Part shown: piece after piece, positions 42,856-53,500 of the stretch
Numbering within the stretch: position 1 is the first letter of the stretch
Layout: every line of letters begins with the position of its first letter
DNA from: JBHENC01 sp051000345
Lineage (GTDB): Bacteria > Acidobacteriota > Blastocatellia > Pyrinomonadales > Pyrinomonadaceae
Direction of reading: 5' to 3'
NCBI GenBank assembly: GCA_051000345.1
Contig: JBPCOJ010000046.1
Location: 1-64,000 of the forward strand
Length of the DNA stretch: 64,000 nt
Made by a program: the position numbers and the translations under genes
The notes under the pieces: model-generated
What the model saw: the letters and a program-made list of their open reading frames with translations, nothing else
Databases searched by the model: none
Told to the model about the DNA's origin: nothing

Positions 42856-44142
42856 TCACTTCTGCGCTACGGTCTCCCAGGGATGTGAGCCGACGATAAA
42901 ATTCGGTGGCGGAATCGCTGCCGTCGGATGGCCTTTTGTCAGGGCGATTCTTTGGTATGTGTTTAGCATTAGTGGAAGAACTGCTTCGGGAGAGAAAAAC
43001 CGTTCGTATCTCAGGCGCGCTGCGCGTCCCATGCGCAGGCGCAACTCAGGATCAGCCGCCAACTGACTCATGGCAGAAGCTAACGCTGCCGGTTCTCCGG
43101 GCGGAACGAGAATTCCTGTTTCCGCCGTGACCATATCCGCTATTCCTCCAACCGCCGAAGCGATTACAGGAAGCCCGCACGCCATTGCTTCGACAATGCT
43201 GTTGGGCGTGCCTTCCGTCAATGAGGGAAGCACAAAGACATCTAAGGAACGCATGAACGCGGCCTTTTCAATTACCTTAGTATATGCTCCGACGAGCCGA
43301 CACCGATCCGCTATTCCGGCTGACGCGATGCGCGACGCAAGCTGCTGCCGTTGCGAGCCGACTCCGGCAATTTGAAGAAAACAGTTTGCCGTCGTTCGAC
43401 AAAGCGCGGCGAACGCTTCGATTAACACAGAAGTTCCCTTCAGATGTTCGAGGCGCGCGGCGAAACCGAAGGTGACGGCATCGAACGCCTTCGGGCGCGG
43501 CTTGTGATCGTCGTGCAAGTCTTCCGCCATAATGGGCAGCACGGACATCGGCGTAGTGCGGGGCAGTTCTTCGTAGCATTGCCGGAAGTGGCGTGGCGAA
43601 AGAGCTGCAACTTCGGAGCAGAGCGCAAGCACCGAAGCGAACTGCTTATAATAAGCGGCGTAAGCCGGTGGGTGGTAAGGCGTTCCGAGTTCCTGATACA
43701 GAACGGGAATCTTCGATTCGTAGGCTGCCTTAATCATTACCATCGCAGACGGATCGGGCGTCATAACATGTATTAGCTCCGCCTCGCAGTGTGCAAAGTA
43801 AGCGCAGCATTCCTGAAAGTAGCGGCTGGCGATGGTCGAGCTAATCTTCTGCGCGTTTCGCGTGAAGAGACGCTGCGTCGGCGGCAGGGCTTGAAATAAA
43901 CGCGACGCCAATTTTCGTCCGGCACCGAGCGAAGCGCTTATTCCGGTAGAAGCGATAGTATCGACGGAAACGCCCGCACTCTTCAGACGCTCGTAGAATG
44001 GATCAGTGCACGCATACGGATACATTAGCAGCACGGAAGGCGAGTGATGTGCAGCTTGCAGTTGCGTCGCATAAGTGACGATGGTTTCATCAGCGCCGCT
44101 AATCGGCCCCATGAACTGACCCTTGCAAAGCACAACTCTCAT
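42856..44142 (-). CDS. family 4 (GT-B) glycosyltransferase
   Basis: The 428-residue retaining GT-B enzyme has the sugar-nucleotide motif E-x7-E in EGTPNSIVEAMACGLPVIAS and the central FAARLEHLKGTSVLIEAF segment. Such enzymes add sugars to polysaccharide or glycolipid acceptors at the cytoplasmic membrane. Donor and acceptor cannot be read from sequence. The preceding gene (34 bp upstream) is a GT2 enzyme, so they form a small operon. Confidence 0.88.
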   Translation of the reverse strand: MRVVLCKGQFMGPISGADETIVTYATQLQAAHHSPSVLLMYPYACTDPFYERLKSAGVSVDTIASTGISASLGAGRKLASRLFQALPPTQRLFTRNAQKISSTIASRYFQECCAYFAHCEAELIHVMTPDPSAMVMIKAAYESKIPVLYQELGTPYHPPAYAAYYKQFASVLALCSEVAALSPRHFRQCYEELPRTTPMSVLPIMAEDLHDDHKPRPKAFDAVTFGFAARLEHLKGTSVLIEAFAALCRTTANCFLQIAGVGSQRQQLASRIASAGIADRCRLVGAYTKVIEKAAFMRSLDVFVLPSLTEGTPNSIVEAMACGLPVIASAVGGIADMVTAETGILVPPGEPAALASAMSQLAADPELRLRMGRAARLRYERFFSPEAVLPLMLNTYQRIALTKGHPTAAIPPPNFIVGSHPWETVAQK

Positions 44143-44176
44143 TATTCTACGTCTCTCGCCCCGCTTGTTTTTGAAG

Positions 44177-45130
44177 CTACACGATGTTCTTTTCTTCAGC
44201 GGCCTGCCATCGTCTAACGCTACGTTTTAGGATGAACCCGAAGTTGGCCGGGCGTGTCGCCCTGTGCGCCACTCCCAGAGGATGCAGACTCAGTGCCGTA
44301 AGCACGTTCTTTCGGGCGGCGAGAATATGGCCGCCTTTGAGTGCGCGAGCCGTTTCCCAGATCAAGTGGTTTGCCATATTGCGCGAAAAGCGGCGATAGG
44401 CCGCGCGCCGCTGCTCCGCCAGAGCCGAGGCCGCGCGCGGAAGCTTTAGCCAACGTTCTTTGTAAGTGCGCGTGAGGAGTCTTACCATATCAGCCGCATT
44501 GGAAGTGAATTGACCCGAAGAAGATTCCGCGCGCCGGTAGATTACCAAAGGCTGCTCGATTGCCATCACCGGGTAAAGCTCCGCGAGACGAATCCATAAG
44601 TCCCAATCTTCTATGCCGGGAATCGCCGCTCCGGGCAGACCTATGCGGTATAGATGAGACTTCCTGAAAAGCGCTGAAGGACATGCAATAAAATTTCGCT
44701 CCAGCAATTCCCAGAAAACGTCTCCCTGCGGACAAGGCGTCGGATATACGTAGCCTGTCGGAACGCAGTTCTGATCGCCCAAGTGCGCCTGTCCGTATAT
44801 GAATCCGGCTTCCGGAGCAGAAGTTAATGCTTCGACCTGGAGATCAATCGAGCCGGGCAGCCGCACATCGTCATCGTCAAGAAAGGTTATAAACTCTCCT
44901 TCACTTGCGAGGATGCCGACATTACGCGCTCCGCCCAGATTTTGATTGCGTTCAAGGCGCAGGTAGCGAATGCCTGAAAGCCTGCGACAAACATCTGCCG
45001 TTTCCTTCGTTGAGGCATCGTCCACAACGATAATTTCAACGTTCGTCCCGGCTGTTTGCGCGCTCTCGATGGCGCGCAAAAGCAAATGCGGGCGATTGTA
45101 TGTGGCGATGATAATGCTGACTTTAGGCAT
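44177..45130 (-). CDS. family 2 (GT-A) glycosyltransferase
   Basis: The 317-residue protein begins with the GT2 signature VSIIIATYNRPHLLLRAI, followed by IIVVDDAST and the metal-binding TFLDDDDV near residue 97. An acceptor-site IEDWDLWIRLAELYP segment (ED-W type) lies near 180. No membrane segments are evident. It is the first gene of a minus-strand pair with the GT4 gene downstream. Confidence 0.88.
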   Translation of the reverse strand: MPKVSIIIATYNRPHLLLRAIESAQTAGTNVEIIVVDDASTKETADVCRRLSGIRYLRLERNQNLGGARNVGILASEGEFITFLDDDDVRLPGSIDLQVEALTSAPEAGFIYGQAHLGDQNCVPTGYVYPTPCPQGDVFWELLERNFIACPSALFRKSHLYRIGLPGAAIPGIEDWDLWIRLAELYPVMAIEQPLVIYRRAESSSGQFTSNAADMVRLLTRTYKERWLKLPRAASALAEQRRAAYRRFSRNMANHLIWETARALKGGHILAARKNVLTALSLHPLGVAHRATRPANFGFILKRSVRRWQAAEEKNIV

Positions 45131-45385
45131 CCGTATGTATTTCTCGCAAAACGCAACGGCTAAGAATTATGCAAGTCTATTCGATTTCAATGAAACACCT
45201 CGTGCAAAGACATAAAGCGGCAATCGCACGTTGGTCGAATAGAGGCAAGCGGCATTCGTTCATACTAACTATGCGCGCGCATGATTAGCAAGAAGCGGCA
45301 CTGTTTTGTAGACTAACTCTCGCGCAAAACGTTTGTGAAGGTAGTTTGCCATGTTCGTTTTATTCGTAGAGAATGGCGTTTACAA

Positions 45386-45652
45386 ATGATAGAGAAAAAT
45401 CCGGCTTCAAATAAAGTCAATAGAGTAAGCGGTCTTGATCTGCTGCGCGCCATAGCCATTACTTCCGTCGTTCTTTTCCATTATCGTCCGGCGACTATCG
45501 TTCTCGCTCCCTTCAAATATTTCGGGTGGATGGGAGTGGATTTGTTTTTTGTCCTCAGCGGCTATCTGATCGGCGGGCAATTACTTGGTCTTTATCAAAA
45601 AGAGCGCTCGATTTCACTGAAGAAGTTTTATTGTAGAGCGTCCGTCCCTTAA
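45386..45652 (+). pseudogene. truncated acyltransferase-3 (OafA/NolL type) remnant
   Basis: About 88 residues from ATG 45386 match the first two membrane helices of acyltransferase-3 proteins (GLDLLRAIAITSVVLFHY, then FGWMGVDLFFVLSGYLIGG). The frame then stops after FYCRASVP, where intact members continue for about 250 residues. No other frame in 45653-45765 continues the family, so the rest has been deleted rather than frameshifted. Probably non-functional. Confidence 0.75.
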
Positions 45653-45765
45653 ACTTAGAGACCGCCTTTTTACAGATTCAAAACTCCGGGAGACTTCAAC
45701 TTCAGCTTTGAATTGAAGCCTCGCGAATTTCAAATCGACTTGATTTATGTTTAAGGTAAACGTGT

Positions 45766-46917
45766 ATGCGCGGGTTGAAAGTATTAATCACTAATTACAG
45801 GTTCGCTACGCGATCAGGCACGGAGATTTATGTGCGCGATCTGGCGCTGGAGCTTCTTAAGCGCGGCCACTCACCAATAATTTACAGTCCGCGATTAGGC
45901 GAGATTGCGGATGAAGTGCGTTTTGCGACTGTCCCGGTGGTTGACGACCTGAAGAAAATCGCCGCCACGCCGGACATCATTCACGGCCAGCATCTGGATG
46001 AAACAATGACGGCCTTGCTGCATTTTCCGAACGTACCGGCAATTTATGTTTGCCATGAGTGGCACAGCATTTTGGATCAACCGCCGCGTATTCCGCGCAT
46101 TCTGCGCTACGTCGCAGTAGATGAAGCCTGTTATGACAAACTTGTTTTTGAGTGTGCCGTGCCGGAGGAGCGCGTTCGCTTACTACTTAACGCTGTTGAT
46201 TTAGAGCGCTTTAAGCCGCGTTCGCCGCTTCCTGTGCGCCCGCAAAGCGCACTCTTATATAACAATCTTGCAGAAGAAGGCGTGTATCTAGAAGCCATAC
46301 GCGAGGCGTGCGCGCGTTGCGATCTAAAACTCGACGTACTAGGTCAAGGCCTGAATGCCGTTAGCATAGAACCGGAGAAAGCGCTCGCACAGTACGACAT
46401 CGTTTTCGCCAAAGGACGATCAGCCCTTGAATCGCTCGCCGTCGGCGCAGCAGTCGTAATTCATTTCGGAAGAGGCGTCGGCCATATGGTCTGCAACGAC
46501 GAGCTGGAAAAACTTTTGCCTCTCAACTTTGGCATCCGCGCGATGAGCAAAGCCTCGTCGCCGCAAGCTTTTACGGAAGCACTTTGTAGAGAGATTGCGC
46601 GTTATGATGCGTTGGACGCAGGCAACGTCACGCGGCGCGTTCGCCAGATGTGTGGTTACGATTCGGCTATAAACGAGATGATCTCACTTTATGAAGAGGC
46701 CATCGCGGAACGCGGGGAAGCAAAGGTAATAAACGCCAACCTTGAGTATCAAGCTGTCGCGGAATACGTGCGCTGGTCATCACTACGCAATCAGAATCAG
46801 CTCGATTCGTTAAACAACTCGGCAGCAATGCGTCTTAAACGGCGCATTGTGGACATTCCCTTTGTTGGAAAAGCGGCTCATTCTCTGGCGCGGCGTTTAT
46901 CGGGATCAAATTCTTGA
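45766..46917 (+). CDS. family 4-like glycosyltransferase
   Basis: The 383-residue protein has a GT-B N-terminal domain (LITNYRFATRSGTEIYVRDL, with the Gly-rich GTE loop). A C-terminal domain has the nucleotide-sugar region FAKGRSALESLAVGAAVVIHF in place of a canonical E-x7-E. It ends in a basic tail. Function is probably sugar transfer onto a glycan or lipid. It follows the broken acyltransferase on the same strand and is convergent with the P450 gene. Confidence 0.75.
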   Translation: MRGLKVLITNYRFATRSGTEIYVRDLALELLKRGHSPIIYSPRLGEIADEVRFATVPVVDDLKKIAATPDIIHGQHLDETMTALLHFPNVPAIYVCHEWHSILDQPPRIPRILRYVAVDEACYDKLVFECAVPEERVRLLLNAVDLERFKPRSPLPVRPQSALLYNNLAEEGVYLEAIREACARCDLKLDVLGQGLNAVSIEPEKALAQYDIVFAKGRSALESLAVGAAVVIHFGRGVGHMVCNDELEKLLPLNFGIRAMSKASSPQAFTEALCREIARYDALDAGNVTRRVRQMCGYDSAINEMISLYEEAIAERGEAKVINANLEYQAVAEYVRWSSLRNQNQLDSLNNSAAMRLKRRIVDIPFVGKAAHSLARRLSGSNS

Positions 46918-46995
46918 TTGAAGAATTTTGTTGCCTCACGTTTGCGGAATGCAATTTCTATGATGAGAAATCCAAGCACCTTGTTTAATGAATGT

Positions 46996-47014
46996 GTATT
47001 GATACGATCAATAC
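46996..47014. promoter_or_regulatory. perfect 8-bp inverted repeat
   Basis: GTATTGAT-ACG-ATCAATAC lies between the convergent glycosyltransferase and P450 genes. It could be a hairpin of a terminator or a protein-binding site. Confidence 0.4.
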
Positions 47015-47030
47015 GATTGGTTGGAACTTT

Positions 47031-47073
47031 ATGAAGGCTTTGCGCCATTTTATTCTCGCCGCAAAGCCTTCAT
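47031..47073 (-). terminator. hairpin overlapping the P450 stop codon
   Basis: Arms 47031-47044 and 47060-47073 pair perfectly over 14 bp. The coding-side arm and loop include the last codons and the stop of the P450 gene (stop at 47050-47052), so the hairpin forms across the end of the reading frame. Confidence 0.65.
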
Positions 47074-48384
47074 CATAATTCCGTGCTTCGTCCTTAGGGT
47101 CACAACGGGTTCTAACTTGATTGGATGATCGCGAACTAGCTGCATACGCCAGCGTTGCGCGATAGTCGCAATCAATAATATGCCTTCCATCCGCGCCATA
47201 CCTTCGCCGATGCAACTCTTCGCGCCGCCGCCGAATGGGAAATAGGAATAAGCCGGGCGTGCGGCTTTCGCTTCCGGCTTCCAACGCTCCGGGTCGAAGC
47301 GACAAGGGTCGGGAAAATAGCGCGAATCGCGGTGCATTACATACGGGCTCATAATAACAATTGATCCCGCAGGCAAGGTATAACCGCCAACCTGATACTC
47401 TTTCAAGACGAAGCGAGCCAGCGCCCAGGCAGGTGGAAAGAGGCGCATGGATTCCGCAAAAACCATTTCCGTATAACTTAATTGCGCGACATCTGATAAA
47501 GCAGGTGCGCGGCCACCGATTACCGTATCTATTTCATCGTATAATTTCGCTTCCACTTCTGGATGTAAAGAAAGCAGATACCACGTCCACGTCAAAGCAT
47601 TTGAAACAGTTTCTTGACCTGTCAAAAAGATCGTCAGCGCCTCGTCGCGAACTTGAACATCAGACATACGACTGTTCTCGTCATTCTCCGTGTTCATCAG
47701 CAGCGAAAGTATGTCGCCTTTATTCTCGACATCGTTGTGTCTTTGTTTGATGAATCCGTAGATTATTTCATCGAAAAGCGCTTCGGCTTGCTCAACGCGT
47801 CCTGTTTTGGGAAGCAGCCCGAACAGTTTCGCAAAAGGTATTCCGAATGGCCTGAATCGAGAAAAGATTGTTAGGATAGACCGACGGATTTCCTCCGCCG
47901 CAGCTTCAGTCTCGATGCCAAACAATAGCTTGCTAATAATTCCCAACGTGAGGTTTCCCGTTTCCCGCTCGATGTCTATCACTTGTCCATTCCGCCAGCG
48001 CTCTCTGTAACGCAAGCCATGCTCTACAATAGTGGCAGCGTACAAAGCAATTTGCTGATGATGAAATGCCGGTTGAATAAGCTTTCGTTGCGCGCGATGA
48101 TAATCGCCGTCGCTAACAATTAAGCCTCTACCGAGGAAATGCTTACCTGGTCGCGTGCCGTCTCTTTTAGAAAAGTTTTTATAATCGCGCGTTAGTGCAT
48201 TTTTGATGTAATCAGGATGATTAAGCACGAATATCCTGCGCGAGCCGACTTTGAAATAAACAATATCGCCATATTCTCGCGTGACGCTTGTCAGGAATTC
48301 AAGTGGATTACGGAGGCGGGTTGCAAGCAGCAGTCCGTTAAGGGCATTGACTTTCGGCCCCGGCGGTAAACGGGCGATGGACAT
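47050..48384 (-). CDS. cytochrome P450
   Basis: The 444-residue protein has the I-helix motif LTGQETVSNAL (Gln in place of the usual His), the K-helix ExxR (ESMR) and PERW-type FDPERW. The heme loop is FPFGGGAKSCIGEG with axial Cys391. The N-terminus (RLPPGPK) lacks a membrane anchor, so it is probably soluble and needs separate redox partners, none of which are adjacent. Overall pattern resembles bacterial CYP class proteins near eukaryotic-type families (fatty-acid or terpene oxidation). Substrate unknown. Confidence 0.93.
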   Translation of the reverse strand: MSIARLPPGPKVNALNGLLLATRLRNPLEFLTSVTREYGDIVYFKVGSRRIFVLNHPDYIKNALTRDYKNFSKRDGTRPGKHFLGRGLIVSDGDYHRAQRKLIQPAFHHQQIALYAATIVEHGLRYRERWRNGQVIDIERETGNLTLGIISKLLFGIETEAAAEEIRRSILTIFSRFRPFGIPFAKLFGLLPKTGRVEQAEALFDEIIYGFIKQRHNDVENKGDILSLLMNTENDENSRMSDVQVRDEALTIFLTGQETVSNALTWTWYLLSLHPEVEAKLYDEIDTVIGGRAPALSDVAQLSYTEMVFAESMRLFPPAWALARFVLKEYQVGGYTLPAGSIVIMSPYVMHRDSRYFPDPCRFDPERWKPEAKAARPAYSYFPFGGGAKSCIGEGMARMEGILLIATIAQRWRMQLVRDHPIKLEPVVTLRTKHGIMMKALRRE

Positions 48385-48530
48385 GTGAATCTAAATGAAT
48401 CCTATCAAAGGCGCTAAAAAATTGCTTTCATCACTAACGACAATCTGCTTTGCAGATAGATATAACACACGGCGATAATCCCCGTCTAAGCGACAGTCGA
48501 TGAATTTATAAACTTCCTTCGCGGCGCTCA

Positions 48531-49142
48531 TTATTGTTTCCGCTTTTCGAGCTGCGGCTTGACAGTCGTTTCATAACAATCAGGGCAAATGCTATGGCTG
48601 AAGCGCGCTTCCGAATGGTCGCTGATGTAGCTTTCGACTCGTTGCCAATAGTTCTGATCGTCACGAACATTTTTGCAGTAAGAACAAATCGGCAGAATTC
48701 CCTGAAGCTGATTCACTTGCGAGAGCGCATCTTCTAGCTCCTGCAAGCGATTCGTCAAAGTGCTTTGCAATTCCACCACGCGCGTGCCGACACGAACGCG
48801 CGCGCGCAGTTCGTTGCGGTCAAAGGGCTTTGTCAGGTAATCGTCCGCTCCCGCGTCGAGTCCCGATACGATGTCTTCCTTCGTGCCTTTTGCCGTGAGC
48901 AGAATAATATAAAGAGACGCGAGTGTGCCGCCCTTTTGCCGCGCTTGACGGCACAGCTCGACGCCGTCCATGCCCGGCATCATCCAATCGAGAATCGCCA
49001 GAGATGGCGCATCATCGCGCTGCAACGCCGCCCACGCTTCTGCGCCGTCACACGTTATGATGACTTCATGTCCCCACTTCTGGAGCGTGACTTCGAGCAC
49101 GCGGCGCGAAACCATATCGTCTTCCGCAATCAAAATTCTCAT
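48531..49142 (-). CDS. response regulator with a four-cysteine C-terminal tail
   Basis: The 203-residue protein has an intact receiver (acidic Asp8-Asp9, phosphoacceptor Asp52, Lys105). A short coiled linker leads to a C-terminal segment with CSYC (153-156) and CPDC (186-189) that probably binds zinc or senses redox state. There is no DNA-binding or enzymatic domain. Its receiver is closely similar to that of the next gene upstream, so one arose by duplication. It is the last gene of the minus-strand signalling array. Confidence 0.88.
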   Translation of the reverse strand: MRILIAEDDMVSRRVLEVTLQKWGHEVIITCDGAEAWAALQRDDAPSLAILDWMMPGMDGVELCRQARQKGGTLASLYIILLTAKGTKEDIVSGLDAGADDYLTKPFDRNELRARVRVGTRVVELQSTLTNRLQELEDALSQVNQLQGILPICSYCKNVRDDQNYWQRVESYISDHSEARFSHSICPDCYETTVKPQLEKRKQ

Positions 49143-49148
49143 TAATGA

Positions 49149-50522
49149 TTAACCTTTCGAGCGGGCAACTGCCGGAATAGTGCGCGGGTAATCTGCGTTT
49201 TGAGCGTGGCTCGCTAAAGCCATTTGCTTCTTCTGCTTTTTATTTTCGTACATAACTTGATCCGCCTTGACCAGCAAATCTTCGATGGAAGAATCGTCGT
49301 CGGCATTGACGCAGACCGCGCCGACGCTCATCGAAAGTTGGTAAGGATGCAGCTTTCGCGCGTTGTAATGGTCCAGATTTTCCTGCAAGCGAGTGAGGGG
49401 GATCGTGACGTTGCATGAGGCCGTATCCGCCACGAGAACCGTAAATTCATCGCCGCCGAGACGCGCGATGATGTCGGAATCCCGAAAACTCTTTTTCAGA
49501 ATCCGCGCAATCTCTTGAAGGGAATCCGATCCGGCCTGATGCCCGTAGGTGTCGTTAATCTGCTTGAGGCCGTCCATGTCCGCATAGAGAAGCGAAAAGG
49601 GTTTTCCTGTTCTGCGCGCTGTTCGCCGGTGCTGTTCCGTCAAGGTGAGAAAGCCGCGCCGGTTATACAGGCTCGTCAAATCATCCTTCATCGAAAGGTC
49701 GCGGACTTCCGCTTCGGCCTGCTTAATCTCCGTCACGTCCTGCGCGTGTCCGAGCACATAAGGTTCCTGACCCGCCTCCGCATAACGCAAGTTGTCGTAT
49801 TTCCAGATACGCTCCGCGCCGGACTTCGTGACGACGTGTAATAACCCGCTGTCCGTCGCTCGTTCTTCGATGCGCTTCAAATAAACATCGAATAGCGGCT
49901 GGTAGGACGGAGCGACGAACTCCACCAAGTTACGCCCGATCATTTCATGCGGCTCGTATCCGAGCAGATGCGCCGCCGCCGGATTGACAGAGAGCAGCTT
50001 GCCTGCCATGTCCTGCGTGCAGATTAATCCCTGACTGTGCTCCACCAAATGACGGTAGCGGCTTTCGCTCACGCGCCTTGCTTCGTCTGCGCGCTCGCGC
50101 TCGGCGAGCGCTCGATGGAGTTCCTCGACGCGATCCGCAACTGTCTTCTGAAGTTTGACGACGCGTACGCCGACATCTATGCGGGCGCGCAATTCCTCAC
50201 GCGCAAAAGGCTTCGTCAGATAATCGTCGGCTCCCGCTTCAAGCCCTGCAACGACATCTTCTTTGGTCGCCTTGGCTGTCAAAAGGATAATGTAAGTCGG
50301 CGTGGCGCTCGGCGACTCGCGCACTTTGCCGCAGACCTCGACGCCGTCCATGCCGGGCATCATCCAATCGAGAACGGCAAGCGACGGCGCGTCTTCGCGT
50401 TGAAGAACAGCCAGCGCTTCATCGCCGTCATTGACGACTACTACCCCATGCCCCCATTTAACGAGCGTCGCTTGAAGCACGCGGCGCGAGACCATGTCAT
50501 CTTCCGCGATCAGTATTTTCAT
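49149..50522 (-). CDS. REC-PAS-GGDEF diguanylate cyclase
   Basis: The 457-residue response regulator has a receiver (Asp52), a coiled linker, a PAS domain (about 165-285) and a GGDEF domain. The GGDEF domain has intact metal and guanine residues (ADMDGLKQIND), RLGGDEF and an upstream RDSD inhibitory site. It should make c-di-GMP from GTP when phosphorylated. Its ATG overlaps the stop of the upstream hybrid kinase (ATGA), so the two are translationally coupled and this is a likely direct target. Confidence 0.93.
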   Translation of the reverse strand: MKILIAEDDMVSRRVLQATLVKWGHGVVVVNDGDEALAVLQREDAPSLAVLDWMMPGMDGVEVCGKVRESPSATPTYIILLTAKATKEDVVAGLEAGADDYLTKPFAREELRARIDVGVRVVKLQKTVADRVEELHRALAERERADEARRVSESRYRHLVEHSQGLICTQDMAGKLLSVNPAAAHLLGYEPHEMIGRNLVEFVAPSYQPLFDVYLKRIEERATDSGLLHVVTKSGAERIWKYDNLRYAEAGQEPYVLGHAQDVTEIKQAEAEVRDLSMKDDLTSLYNRRGFLTLTEQHRRTARRTGKPFSLLYADMDGLKQINDTYGHQAGSDSLQEIARILKKSFRDSDIIARLGGDEFTVLVADTASCNVTIPLTRLQENLDHYNARKLHPYQLSMSVGAVCVNADDDSSIEDLLVKADQVMYENKKQKKQMALASHAQNADYPRTIPAVARSKG

Positions 50523-53500
50523 AGGCTCACCGTCTGTCGCGCGTTTTCAAGCGCCTGCCGGACAAGCTCGAACTCGGCTTCGAGTTGGATCAGGATGAGA
50601 GCGACTTCCTCAAAGGCATCGCTGTCGAGTTTCTGTTCCAACCCGGAGCACAGTGACGCCATTCGTCGTATGCCCAGATTGCCGCTGCTACCCTTGAGGC
50701 TGTGCGCCGCCCGCCGCAGCTTGCGCGTGTCATGCTCGTTTAGCGCCGCGTGCATTTCGGCGAGCCGCGATTCGGTGTCAGTGATGTATAGTCCGATCAA
50801 TTCGGCAATTAAATCGGGCGCACCTTCCGCTTGCAGTTCCTTGAAACCGTCGAGCACCGATAAGTCAACCGAATCTTCAGTTGCTGCTTTAACGTGCCTG
50901 CTTGAAACATTCTTCGATGGCGGCGTTTCCATCCTTATCCAACGCTGCAAAGCCTGTTGGAGTTCATCCGGTTTGACCGGCTTGCCCACATAGTCGTCCA
51001 TTCCGGCGGCAAGACATTTCTCTCTGTCTCCCTGCCTCGCATTCGCCGTCATCGCTATAATGATCGTGTGTCTGGCAGAACCTTCGCGGCGGCGGATCGC
51101 AGCGGTTGCTTCGTAGCCGTCCATTTCCGGCATCTGGCAATCCATCAGCACGATGTGGTAGGGAATCGCGTCGAGCGCGTCGATTGCTTCCCGCCCGTTG
51201 GCGACCACATCGGCGGAGTATCCTAGTTTCTCCAACTGGCGCAAAGCTACCTTTTGATTCACCGGATTGTCTTCGGCGACGAGGATGCGTTTGTGTACAT
51301 GATCCCCGGCCTCTTTGATCGTGTGCCTTGTCACCATCTTGGCTGGCTGTGTGGTTTCTTCCACCATCGCAACGGCTTCGCCCGTGACGGTTGCCAGACA
51401 ATCGAATAGTTGCGATTGGCGCACGGGTTTTGTCAGGTACGCCGCGATGCCCGCTTCGCGCGCCGTCGCGCCGTGTCCGCGCTGCCCGAATGATGTCAAC
51501 AGCACCAATCTCGCAGAAGCGATTTCCGCGTCTTGCTTGATATGGCGAGCCAACTCGAAGCCATCCATGCCGGGCATCATTAAATCCAGAATCGCTAGAT
51601 TGTAGGGCGCGCCTTCACGCGCCGCGCTTCGCAAGCTTTCAAGCGCCGCCGCTCCCGATTCCACTTCGTCGCCGATCATGCCCCACGAAGAAACTTGGTG
51701 CATCAGTATTCTGCGGTTCGTCGCGTTGTCGTCAACGATCAGCACTCGCATGTTTTCGAGCCGTACTTTCACGGGCGGATGAACGACTCCCGCCGGATGC
51801 TTCTCAAAGCGCGCGGTGAACCAGAAAGTCGAGCCACGTCCTTCTTCGCTTTCAACGCCGATCTCGCCGTTCATCATTTCGACGAGCTGTTTCGAGATGG
51901 CGAGTCCTAACCCCGTGCCGCCGTACTTGCGCGTCGTCGAGCCGTCGGCCTGCACAAATGCTTGAAATAAACTCCGCTGCGCTTGCTTCGAGATGCCGAT
52001 GCCCGTGTCGCTAATACTAAAGCGCGCCGTGACGTGTGAATCGCTCTCTTGCTCTTTGGTCACGCGCAGCACGACTTCGCCGTGTTCGGTGAACTTCACG
52101 GCGTTGCCCAAGAGATTCGTCAGCACTTGCCGCAATCTGCCCGGATCGCCGCGCAAGCCTTCCGGCACGTCGTCTTCGACTAAGGATGCCAATTCGATTT
52201 TCTTAGCGTGCGCGCGTTCGGCGAGCAGTTCCATCGATCCTTCGACGGCGTTATGCAAATCGAAGTCTATGGTCTCGAATTGCAGCTTGCCCGCTTCTAT
52301 CTTCGAGAAGTCGAGAATGTCGTTGATGACGGTGAGAAGCGAATCGGCGCTGGAGCGAATGGTCTCGGCGTAGTCCTGCTGTTCGTCGTTCAATTCGGTG
52401 TCGAGCAAGAGGCCGGTCATGCCGATGACACCGTTCATCGGAGTCCGAATCTCGTGCGACATATTGGCGAGAAATTCCGATTTCAGTCGCGCGGATTCCA
52501 GCGCTGCGTCGCGCGTTCTTTCCAATTCTTCTTCGATTCGCTTGCGCTCCGTTATATCGCGCACGATGCTGCTGTAAAAATTTTCCTGCCCGATCTTCCA
52601 TGCCGACAATGAAAGCTCGATGGGGAATTCGCTGCCGTCCCTTCTTAATCCGGTTAGCTCGACTGTGTTCCCGATTACATGTGCCTCACCCGTTGCAACG
52701 TGACGCGCGATCCCTGCTGTGTGCATTCCCCGATATTTTTCGGGCATCAAAATGGTTAAGGGTTGGGCGAGCGCTTCTTCTTCCGTGTAACCGAATATTT
52801 TGCGCGCTCCATTGTTCCAAGAAAGAATATTGCCTTTGCTGTCTGCGGCGATGATTGCGTCGTTAGCCGACTGCGCGACAGAGCGGAATCTCTCCTCGGA
52901 TTGTTGCAGCGCCGCCTCCGCTTGTTTGCGTTCGGTAATATCTATCATCGTTCCTTGATAGGCAACTATCGCACCTTCCGTATCGCGTATTGCTACGGCG
53001 TGCTCCGATACCCTGATTACGCTGCCGTCCCGACGATACACCTCCGACTCAAAACCCGTGACGACGCCGTGCTGACGTATCAGGCGACTGAACTCATCGC
53101 GACGCGACGCGTCGACGTAAAATTGATGGCCCAGGTCGTCGACATCCCGCATCATCTCTTCGAGTGACTCGAAACCGAGTGTTCGAGCCAGCATCGGATT
53201 GGCTGTGATGTATTGCCCCTCGATGGTGGTTTGATAAATGCCGGTTACGGCGCTCTCGAAGATGCGTTGGTATCTTTGATCGGCTTGCCGCAGAGCTTCT
53301 TCCGCTTGTTTGCGTTCGGTAATGTCAATCGCCACGCCGCCGAGGAATGTGCGCCCGGACGCTTCCCTGACGGGAAACTTGCAGGACAACCAGTATTGCG
53401 CGGAGCCGTCCGGCGTCGGAACTCTTTCCATCAACTCCGACGGTCGATTCGTGGTGAGCACAAGGCGGTCGTTCTCCATCACTTGTCGCGCAACATCTTC

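Noticed and set aside
45290..45307. CGGCAC...TTTTGT as a sigma-54 promoter
   Set aside because: The distance between GG and the downstream G is one base too short and the first T is missing.
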